Of a DNA stretch of 64,000 bases, positions 55,465 through 64,000 are shown in pieces (the stretch's first letter is position 1; every line of letters begins with the position of its first letter). The DNA is from Plasmodiophora brassicae (taxonomy: Eukaryota > Endomyxa > Phytomyxea > Plasmodiophorida > Plasmodiophoridae): the NCBI GenBank assembly GCA_039704465.1, contig JASFAU010000016.1, forward strand, positions 186,001 to 250,000. Reading direction: 5' to 3'. Both the position numbers and the translations under genes were made by a program. Under the pieces are notes generated by a model, which had not been told where the DNA came from, did no database searches, and worked only from the letters and a program-made list of their open reading frames with translations.

Positions 55465-55988
55465 AGTCAGTGGGCCGACGAATATTTTGAATCGGGGGCG
55501 TGGGCAGCGCGCTCCGTGTGCCCAGGACCTGATCGTTACCCCGTTACATTCCGCGACGCCCGCCCGCCTTGCCGACGACGCACGGACGCGCCTTGCCAGA
55601 TATTTTCAAGCGATCCGGCACGTCGTCGTCGCTGTTCACAATGGTGTGTGTGTGTGTGTGTGCGGCAGCGGCTATGGAGTTGGTAGTAGGCAAGCAGACG
55701 GATGGTGCCGCGCGTCAGCAGCCGGTCCCACAGTTCGCTTGTCGAATCCAGCTCCATACTGCTGGCCGCTTACGTGGCCCACTGGCGCTAACCGGATGAC
55801 GTGCTGTGCACAGGATCCCGCGTCGCTCGCAAGCGATGCCCCAGCGTCCAGGTTCGGCAGCAACGTCTTCTCGATTCTGCAACGGTGTGACTCAGAGATG
55901 GCATGGTCAGTTCGCCTGTGCCGCGTTCCCGAGCCGGAGGTAGCCGGCGTCGTCGATCGGAATCTTCTCAAACGTCGGCGGTTCGCTC
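55465..55988. other. Intergenic, with GT microsatellite
   Basis: (GT)n at 55644-55662. Otherwise no gene recognised; probably the promoter side of the demethylase gene. Confidence 0.5.
55644..55662 (+). repeat. GT dinucleotide repeat
   Basis: Nine and a half GT units. Confidence 0.95.
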
Positions 55989-57927
55989 ATGGTCCGCCTA
56001 ATGGGATTCCTAAACGATCGTTTCAGCACGGATGACTCTAACGGCAATGGGACCGAGCCGAGACGCAGTGGTCGTCGGCGCCGCGTCAACAACGTCGCCT
56101 ACGAACCGGATTCCTTCAAGGAAGCGGAGTTGCTTCAGCAAGCACTCAGAGCATCCAGTATGACGTTTGTATAACACATACGTGGCATATATTACGTACT
56201 GATGTGACGGTCCCGTCGCAGTCATCGCCGCCCATTCAACCAAGGTGAACACGATCGATGATGCGCCCGTATTCCATCCGACCGAGGAAGAGTTTCGCGA
56301 CCCGCTGGCATATATCGATTCAATCAGGGACGACGTTGAAGACGAGTACGGCATCTGCAAGATCGTACCGCCTGCAAGCTGGCGGCCTCCGGTTATGTTC
56401 GACGACGGCAAGGTCGAGACGTTCCCGACGCGCATCCAGCCGATCCACCGCCTGCAGGAAGGGATTGGGTTCGACTATGCCGACAGGCGGTATACGGTCT
56501 CCGAGTACAAGCGCATGGCTGACGACTTCTATCGCAGTCACTTTGGCTGTGAACCTGGTCGGACGGCCACCTGTGCACACTGATCGACGCACGTAGTGAC
56601 TGTGTTTGCGTCAGGGACCATGAGTAGTGACACGATCGAAGACCACTACTGGAAGATTGTCAAGTCGGGAAATCAGGACGTCTTCGTGGAGTACGGAAAC
56701 GATGTCGATTCAACCAGCTTTGGCAGGTAACGTTGTCTCGCTGGCGAACACTGCTCGAGCATTATGTGATATTGGAGAGTGGTATAGCGGGTTCCCGTCG
56801 AGAGGACCGTACGCCACGCACCCCTGGAACTTGAACAACATTGCCCGACTTCCCAGATCCGTGATCGGAAGCCTGAAGTCTGGGATATCTGGTGTGACTG
56901 TCCCATGGGTAATCATCAAACGAATGGTTCTGTCTGCTGCGGGCGCTAACGTTTGCTCGTAGGTGTACTTTGGGATGCTGTTTTCATCGTTCTGCTGGCA
57001 TGCGGAAGACCTGTGGATGTACTCGATCAATTACAACCATTTCGGTGCGCCGAAGACGTGGTACGGCGCACCCGGCTGTGATCACCGAAAGGTTTCATTT
57101 GGGCTGCGGTTGCCGTTATTAGTAGGCTTACATCTGGTACAGGTTGAGAAGGCGATGAGGGACCAGGTGCCGGGTCTGTTCAAGGAAGAGCCCGACCTTG
57201 CCATGCAATTGGTAACGCAACTGCTGCCGAGTACCCTCGTGGCTGCCGACGTGTCCATCTGCCATGCTGTCCAGAATGCTGGCGAATTCATTGTGTCCGT
57301 TCACGCGTATGGTGTCCAACGAGCATTTCTGACGGGCCTGTGTTATAGGACGTTCCCCCGCGCCTTTCACGCCGGATTCAATCAGGGCTTCAACTGCTGT
57401 GAAGCAGTGAATTTCGCCACTGATGACTGGCTGCAGCATGGCCGCCATGCGGTTGAAGATTGTCGCCGATTTGGGAAGCACCCCGTCTTCCCGACGGACA
57501 AGCTGCTGCTGAATGTTATTGAACGTGATGCTGGGCATTGCGATAAGGCATGGCGTGGTTGGCTCGGTATTTTCAGGCGTTGTCTGACTAGTCTATGCAG
57601 GAGGTCCTGCAGCACGAGCTGAAGCACCTGACGAAAACCCATGAAGACTGGCGCTCATATTGGAATCTTCGCGGCGTAGAACGATGGATTCGAGTTCCGG
57701 TTCATGCTGAGCAGGACGATGAGACAGCCGTGGAGCTTTGCTCACTCTGCAACCAATGGTGCTACCTGTCCTTCATGAAATGCTCGTGCAACCCGAACCG
57801 CATCGTCTGCCTACACCACAGCAACGATGCCAAGGGGTGCAAGTGCCCCGTGCCTGAGATGAGCGCATTCTACAGGTACGACGTCAGCGATCTTACCGCG
57901 CTAGCCGAATCGCTTGCTTCGAGGTGA
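55989..57927 (+). CDS. JmjN-JmjC-C5HC2 histone lysine demethylase (KDM5/PKDM7-like)
   Basis: Fe(II)/2-oxoglutarate demethylase, expected on methylated H3K4. Exon 1 has a basic stretch (RRSGRRRRVNNVAYEP) and splices (donor about 56157, acceptor about 56219) to the JmjN exon: APVFHPTEEEFRDPLAYIDS, YGICKIVPPASWRPP. Then IEDHYWKIVKSGNQDVFVEY and the JmjC core: WNLNNIARLP, ISGVTVPW, FCWHAEDLWMYSINY (metal His and Glu), FIVTFPRAFHAGFNQGFN (second metal His), CCEAVNFATDDWL. The C5HC2 zinc finger follows (CSLCNQWCYLSFMKCSCNPN, IVCLHH, CKCPVP). There is no ARID or PHD domain between JmjN and JmjC, unlike animal KDM5. The catalytic residues are intact. Converges on SDHB. Confidence 0.93.
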
Positions 57928-58204
57928 TGGCCACCTGCTTCCATTTCATCAACCAAATGTGCAACACCGATCTGGTTTACACATCGATGTATATATATAC
58001 AACGACATTTAGCAACGTTCGGCATGTCATGTGCAACCAGTTGACGAAACGCTGCTTTGCCAACGGCAAAGACCCCTGGCGCAGACGCTGCCTGTTCGAA
58101 CAAGGCAGAGCAATGACCGCGGAGACTCTCCACAAGCTAGTGGCATCAAGGTCTGAATAAATGATAGCTGTTGGGTATTGTGCCATTCATGTTCGTTAAT
58201 TTGT
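57928..58204. other. Convergent intergenic region
   Basis: 277 bp between the demethylase and SDHB stop codons, AT-richer, containing tatatatata near 57991. Expected to hold both 3' ends. Confidence 0.5.
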
Positions 58205-59202
58205 TCACATGTCCGACAGCTTCTTCTTGATTTGAGCAATTGCCTTTGCGGGATTGAGACCTTTGGGGCACGCGTTCGTGCAATTCATGATCTGATCGGC
58301 ATTAAAGATGAGCAACTATATCAAGCACACGCCAAGTAACCGTACAGTCTTGCAGCGGTAGAGCTTGAAAGGGTCGTCAAGCGCCTTCAAACGCTCCTGC
58401 GTGTATTCGTCACGAGAATCTGCAATCCATCGGTAGGACTGTCGACAGCAGGTCAGATCGGTTGTGGCACAGCGCAAACTGATAGACACCTGAAGAAGAA
58501 CAGCCGGGCCGAGATACTTGTCCGGGTTCCACCAATACGATGGGCACGAGGTGGAGCAGCAGAAACAAAGAATGCATTCGTACAGACCGTCCAGCATTTT
58601 ACGATCCGCCTTGGTTTGCAGGTTCTCTTTGGGTGCGTTCGGGTTCTTGGATTTCCTCTTCAGGAATGGTTCGATGGAGTTGTACTGTTTGTATATGCCG
58701 GTCAGGTCAGGTACCAGATCCTTGACCACGGGCATGTGCGGCAATGGACGAATCACCATCGACGTATTTCCTTCCGTGATGGGACACAAGCAGGCCAACG
58801 TGTTTGACCCGTCTAGACAGAGCGTCCCCTAGTCAGTATACGCGACGTCCTGCATATCGGGCACTCCAAACCGATGTTCATCGCGCACGACCCACAAATG
58901 CCCTCACGACATGACCGACGGAACGTCAGCGAACTGTCCTGTTCCCCCTTGATCTTGATCAAAGCGTCCAGCACCATCGGCCCGCACTGGTTCGTGTCGA
59001 TGCGATAGTCGGCCAGGACAGGCTCGCCGCCCTTCTCCGAGCTCCAACGGAAGATCTGGAACAGCTTCTTCGTCGACTTCTTAGTCGTGCGGTCCTCGTC
59101 GTCGACGGGCGGCGTCGTCGACGACATCCAGCGCCGCCCGGCGCCGGCCCATGCGCTCCGGTGGCGCCATACCGCTCGCCCTGGCGACACCAACGACAGC
59201 AT
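58205..59202 (-). CDS. SDHB: Succinate dehydrogenase iron-sulphur subunit, mitochondrial
   Basis: Complex II subunit passing electrons from succinate to ubiquinone through three Fe-S clusters. Start chosen at the ATG at 59200-59202, giving presequence [20 protein letters not shown]. Marks in order: [17 protein letters not shown] (2Fe-2S), [49 protein letters not shown] (4Fe-4S), [27 protein letters not shown], then [20 protein letters not shown] (3Fe-4S) and stop at 58205. Three introns; one inside LLQ/SYRW is a multiple of three, so the frame stays open across it and a longer protein could be mispredicted. All cluster cysteines present. Confidence 0.95.
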
Positions 59203-59413
59203 CGGACCACCCCACCCCCCAAAATTCAATCTGACCTTTTCGATGCCGCCGTGCCCCGTCGTCGGTGCCCCAGCGGTTACACTCGTCCCGCGTCAAAACT
59301 CGAAACTCACCGAAGTTGGCGGTGACGGGTTTTGCTGACTGCTGAATAGACGGGGCAGATGAACAGAACCCGCAATACTGTTTACCGTATGCTGAGGTCG
59401 TCTGTATTCGCTT

Positions 59414-59917
59414 TCAGGCGTGGTCACCACCGAGTTCCTCGATTTCGTCGCGGGTCATTTGGAGTTCGAGCCTGCCGGTCAGCATGACGATGACGACCGC
59501 GCAGGAGATCGTGAGCGTGAGGTAGAGGTTGTTGCTGGACCAGCAGTCGTACTCGAGGATGAACAGCTCGCTATCGTCGCCAGGTTGGCGTGTGAAAATA
59601 ACGGCGATGACGTTGGAGATCATGGTGAGGATGAGGACGATCCAGCTGGAGGTGCTGAATCGGACGTCCTCATGGGTGCCGCCTCTGGCCCGAGAGTGCA
59701 TCAGAGTGAACGCGCAAACGCACACAAGTGGTAACGGCGACAGGTACCAATACAGGACGAGTGCAATGGGGGTGATTTGTCCATAGTGGGCGTTCTTGTT
59801 CAGCGGCATTAACGTGTGCATCTCCTTCATGAACATGGCAATGAACGTAGCCTGAGCGCAGAACACTAGCAGGATGGCAACCTGCCAGCGACGTAGCCTC
59901 CACGTCGGATGGTCCAT
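59414..59917 (-). CDS. Small four-helix membrane protein, unknown
   Basis: 167 residues with four hydrophobic helices: VAILLVFCAQATFIAMF, IALVLYWYLSPLPLVCVCAF, WIVLILTMISNVIAVIFT, YLTLTISCAVVIVMLTG. A short acidic tail (TRDEIEELGGDHA) follows. No signature recognised. It is upstream of and co-oriented with SDHB. Confidence 0.6.
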   Translation of the reverse strand: MDHPTWRLRRWQVAILLVFCAQATFIAMFMKEMHTLMPLNKNAHYGQITPIALVLYWYLSPLPLVCVCAFTLMHSRARGGTHEDVRFSTSSWIVLILTMISNVIAVIFTRQPGDDSELFILEYDCWSSNNLYLTLTISCAVVIVMLTGRLELQMTRDEIEELGGDHA

Positions 59918-60257
59918 CGGGAACAGTGCACCTAGGCACCAGATTTGGAAATTGTCGCGATGGTTGTCCTCGTGGTCGGAAGTTCATGGGGGACGTGACT
60001 CACGGGTGATCATCATGGAATAATGATCGGTCAGGGACATGCGATGCGTTCCTAGGCATTGAACCGATACCCGTTTGTTCATTGCATATTGGTTAACAGT
60101 TATCCATCCCGTTCGTCACTCGAGCAGCACTGCAATGTCGGCTGGGACAGACCACGTAACGTTTCGTGGAGAGCATCAACGGCCGCAGAAATGACGTCAA
60201 CTGACGCTGTGCTTACAATGGAGCCTGCGTGACCTCTTAAGTGCCAACCGTTTCAGG
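59918..60257. other. Intergenic, nothing recognised
   Basis: 340 bp between the membrane-protein start and the MMADHC stop. Confidence 0.5.
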
Positions 60258-60826
60258 TCATAGTACGACAAGCATACCGGGATAAACACGTGTCCCCCAT
60301 TGCGGGTGGTGTAGTATACTGCAACAGCCGACCGAACTCGTCTGCATTTTCAAAAGGGTCTGCGCGGACTCAACTTCGTCGTAGATGGCTCCACCACGCT
60401 CAGTATTCACCGGCAAACCCGAGCATGGGTCCACGAAGTCAACGAAGCAATTGCTGTCCGCAGTACTGAGCGCGTTGCACAGTGCTGCAGCGTAGTCAAA
60501 GAACTGGCAATCGGATAAGCAAAGCGGTCATATCAACGCGGGCACCTGCTCACGTGACGTAAAAGGCGGTCTTTCTCCAGAGCAACGGCGGACGTTACTT
60601 GCACTAAGTCTTCGCTTGCTTTCTGCATCACCGTCACGACCGATACGCGCGATCCCATCGGGAGCGACGGGAAAATCCTCGGCAGGTCACTGGACATCAA
60701 CGTCGGAGGCGTGCATATCGCAACCTGAACCTCGTTCCCGTCCGCAATGCCACAGCAACCCGCCACTCGACAGGGTAGCTCGAAGGCGATCACGCGGGCG
60801 CAACGGCCACGGCGTCCCCTGGCCAT
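60258..60826 (-). CDS. MMADHC: MMADHC-like cobalamin trafficking protein (CblD)
   Basis: Directs vitamin B12 from MMACHC to cytosolic methionine synthase and mitochondrial methylmalonyl-CoA mutase. Two exons join across an intron of about 50 nt (donor near 60553, acceptor near 60505). Family marks: SVVTVMQKASEDLVQVTSAV, ALEKDRLLRH, FVDFVDPCSGLP (human DFIDPSSG), SVGCCSILHHPQWGTRVYPG (human LGCCKVIRHSLWGTHVVVG). The C-terminal half is full; the N-terminus is uncertain. The first ATG of the exon gives a basic start, but more 5' sequence may exist up to about 61100, including any mitochondrial leader. Divergent from MSH6. Confidence 0.85.
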
Positions 60827-61151
60827 GTTATGTGCGGTGTCGATCTATGTAGGGGGTCCGCACGGGGAACGCGCCCCCCGTCTTGAGTCGCGGCGAATTG
60901 TCGCCATGCTTCATTCGCCCCATCGAGACACGCCCAGCGGGGCACGCATTCGGCATAGCAAGAGCTGGACCGAGGCGTGTTAACTGGCGAGCGCATCGTG
61001 GCATGTCGGAACGGTTGGCCGCCGGGCCGTGTGCGAGCTGCACAGCACTGCTGAAATACTGCGTGGACCTCCTGGGGGGTGATTGCGTCAGACCGACGTT
61101 CGGGCCGGGGGGCGGCTGATTCCATTTTCGAATTGGGCGGGTCGGGTCAGG
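60827..61151. promoter_or_regulatory. Divergent region between MMADHC and MSH6
   Basis: 325 bp between the two starts. May include an unseen first exon of MMADHC. No motif seen. Confidence 0.4.
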
Positions 61152-64000
61152 ATGGCGAAGCGGACGAAATCGGCGCCGTCCCCGGCCAACACGCCGACGC
61201 TGCACCGGTTCTTCTCGCCGGTGCAGACCTCGGGGGCGAAGTACGACCGCCCGAACAGCGTGGCCGGGGCGCCCGCGTCCGCGGCAACGCCGGAACCGGC
61301 TGCACGTAAAGAGAACCAAGCTGCGGACGATGATGACGACGTGCCAATTGTCTGTCTGAGATATCAGTGAGTACATTTAATTTTGCCCTGACGGCGCTTG
61401 TAGACCCAAGTCAAGAAATCGAAGCGGATCATCGTCTCGGACGACGAAGACGATAACGATAACGACGTTGTTCAGATTGACGGGTTGCCGTCGCCCAGGC
61501 CACTCAAGAAACGGACGCCCCTGTCCGATGAAACCTTGTCGACTCCGTCTCACAAACGCGTCCGAGGCTTGGACGACTTCCGAACTCCTTCGAAGCCGGC
61601 GCAGGATCTCCTGTCGTCCGTGAAAGCCTCGCCTGCTCTAGCGTCATTGGATTCAATGACCTTCTCTACGCTGTCGTCGTCTGCTTCGGCTTCAAGGAAA
61701 GTTGATTTCGCAGATAACGGTCGGAAGAGTTCCGTACCCAAAGCGGCGAAGTCTGCTGTCGACACAGACAGCCGTCCTTCATGGCAAGTAAATCCTCGCG
61801 ACAAGAAGGGGCGTACACGTGATGACCCGAATTATGATCCGACCACGATAATGGTGCCCACTGCTGCACTAGACAAGATGTCACCTGTAATGTGTAGACG
61901 TTCGGTCGTCCGTGAAGCGACTAAGTTTGGGAATAGGGCCAGCGCCAGTACTGGACGATAAAGAGCACCAACTACGATACGGTTCTGTTTTTCAAGATTG
62001 GCAAGTTCTATGAACTTTGTACGTGCTCCTCTCTGGATTACATGACGCCTTCATTGGTCCTAATTCGAAACTCTTGCAGATGACGACGATGCTCTCGTAG
62101 GGTACGCATTCTTTCCCGCCTGTACTTCCTTACCGCTTGTGACATCTTGTCAGAGTTAAAGAGCTTGGCCTGCTTCTGATGAAAGGAGACCGTCCCCATG
62201 CCGGGTTTCCAGAACGGTGCTTTGACAGACATGCAGAGACTCTAGTCAACCGTGGTTTCAAGATCGGACGTGTTGAGCAAATGGAAACTCCCAACGAGCT
62301 CAAGGAGAGAAACCAGTCTACGGGTTCCAAATCCAAAGTCGTCAATCGGGAATTGTGCTCTGTACTAACGAAAGGGACGCTCGTGGATTCGAACATGATT
62401 GGTCACCCGAACACATCGTATCTACTAGCGGTCTGTGAATCCAAGGGCTCCGTCGAATATGGCATCTGCCTTTGCGATACGGTATTGCCCATATCGTACA
62501 TGTCCGTTCCGCTGTCTGACGTATTGCGTTCCCACAGTCGACAGCACAGTTCCAGATTGGAAGCGTTGGTGCTGTTTGCTCGAACTGTTAGGGATCAGTG
62601 CCAGTTAAGATTTTCTTTTAGTTTAGCGACGACTCTCAGCGTACCCGGCTTCGAACTCTGCTAGCAAGTGCAGCCCCAGTAGAGGTGCTATACCCCGCAC
62701 AAGGGCTTTCTTCGGTTACGTCCTCTATTTTGAAGAAAGACCTGCCACATGATGTCATTCGTAATCCGCTGCGAAACGCAGCCGAACTTACTGATGGTGT
62801 TACCGCTTCCGAAAAGATACAGGTTCGAACGCCTTCTGGGATTGCTTGCCGCTCTTGTTGGTCACTGACCGATTTTCAAAGGAATATTTCCCATCAGGCA
62901 AACTACCCGATATCGTCTCTTCATCGGGCGACCTTGCTTTGTTAGCTCTTGGCGCCACAGTCTTCTACCTGAAACGCTGTCTCCTCGATCAAGAAATCGT
63001 GCCTATTGGAACATTCGTTCATTACGATCCGAACGATATGGACCCTCGATTCATGGCCTTGGATGGACAAACGTTGACGAATCTGGAGGTTGGTGGTGCC
63101 GACATTGTCGTGCTAGTCCTAACGTATTTTCCTATTAGATCGTTCAAAACAGTGAAGGCGGCACCCAGGGATCTCTTCTCGAATTTGTCAACCACTGCGT
63201 GTCACCTTTCGGCAGCCGTCGCATTCGTGAATGGATTATTCGTCCTTTAGCTCGCCCCAAGGACATCACATGTCGTCTTGATGCGGTCGATGATTTGATC
63301 CGAGAAACCAGTGCCCGGTTTGCCGCGTCTAATCTCATGCTAGAATATGGAAATGACCTTTCCTGTTCAGAGACGGTTTCCGCGCTGCCTTACGAAAACT
63401 TCCTGACCTCGGTAGAATGCTCTCTCGGATTCATGCTTACTCGTTTGGGAGGGATTCGAAGGTACATGTACGCCGTTTTATCCTGACCGCCATTAAAACC
63501 CTTGCCAGGCTGTAATGTACGAGAATGTGGGCGCGGCAAAGTTGAAGGTGTTCTTGAGTGTCCTCGATGGACTTCGAGAGGCATCGTCATTGATTCCCAA
63601 GTTTCTGGATGAGTCGACATCAATTGTTTCCCCTCTCCTGAAGAGCCTCCTAACTACAGGAGACGGGTTTCCCGATATGACTGAGAAACTGCGATACTTC
63701 GAGGATGCCTTCGATATCGCTGTGCGTAATGGTGCCGTGTTCAGAACTGTTAGACGCTGATAGGATTGGTTAGGCTGCGCGGCGAGATGGCTTTATTGTG
63801 CCAGCTGACGGCGTTGATGGTTAGTAGCGCTTTTCTGATGATTTACGTAAAATAACGTTTGTACAGCGGATTACGATGATGCTGAGAGAGAGATTCGAAA
63901 TGCCGAAGAGCGCCTACAGGCCATCTTGAAGGAGACTAGAAAGGATTTACGAGACTCATCCATTAAGTTCGTTACAGAATATCTGTCGAATCTGGGCAGC
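61152..64000 (+). CDS. MSH6: DNA mismatch repair protein MSH6, 5' part (gene runs off the window)
   Basis: Partner of MSH2 in MutS-alpha, recognising base mismatches and small loops. N-terminal PCNA-binding motif [10 protein letters not shown], then a long disordered Ser/Asp/Lys tail and no PWWP domain. The MutS I domain begins at [20 protein letters not shown] and carries the mismatch-reading motif [10 protein letters not shown] (Phe-Tyr-Glu present) near 61990. Later exons give [57 protein letters not shown] (connector), and the lever region up to the window end ([19 protein letters not shown]). The ATPase domain lies beyond 64000. Introns are short. Start chosen at the first ATG in frame with the PIP motif. 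Confidence 0.93.

Noticed and set aside
1..64000. CRISPR arrays, rRNA genes, bacterial operons or Shine-Dalgarno sites
   Set aside because: No spaced direct-repeat arrays or rRNA sequence were seen, and the spliced genes rule out a prokaryote.

Overview
This is nuclear DNA of a compact, GC-rich eukaryote. Three things show it: spliced genes with very short introns (about 23-60 nt), a mitochondrial-type SDHB with a presequence, and FIG4, MSH6, JmjC demethylase, PPR and type II glycosyltransferase genes. A true chitin synthase, secreted kinase-like proteins and small secreted proteins would fit a chitin-making biotrophic protist such as a plasmodiophorid (Rhizaria) or an early-diverging zoosporic fungus. 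That placement is inference from gene content only.

Layout. 0-8 kb is a rearranged accessory region. It holds a Ty3/gypsy chromodomain fragment, overlapping-frame tandem repeats, two paralogous secreted proteins, an apparently intact nine-exon chitin synthase (2669-5273), and a duplicated 0.67-kb block carrying the 3' end of that gene. 8-29 kb is a dense core block: a 1,875-residue protein kinase fused to a degenerate dual-specificity phosphatase domain, cytosolic PheRS alpha, a seven-helix-like membrane protein, a PPR protein, a coiled-coil protein, an ML-domain/cathepsin B-like pseudoprotease fusion, a FIG4-type SAC phosphatase, a tiny secreted protein and a type II glycosyltransferase. 29.3-40 kb is one six-exon gene for a 3,457-residue protein I do not recognise.

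40-55.5 kb is a second accessory region built by segmental duplication. It has three tandem secreted protein kinases (40221, 48402, 52523), a frameshifted copy of the 3' part of the giant gene, a 1,315-bp DNA transposon with 29-bp perfect terminal inverted repeats and TA target duplication, an inverted pair of Uma2/DUF820-like genes (one decayed), and a leucine-rich-repeat gene with two whole repeats encoded as separate 69-nt exons. 56-64 kb returns to core genes: a JmjN-JmjC-C5HC2 demethylase, SDHB, a small membrane protein, MMADHC and MSH6 (cut by the window end).

How they relate. Housekeeping genes are packed in divergent pairs (pseudoprotease/FIG4, glycosyltransferase/giant gene, MMADHC/MSH6) and convergent pairs. 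The two accessory regions are where secreted or surface-related families duplicate, break and collect mobile DNA. Exon models were built by hand from frame, GT-AG signals and family conservation. Several (chitin synthase, giant gene, kinases 1 and 3) sum to an exact multiple of three, which supports them, but transcripts would be decisive.
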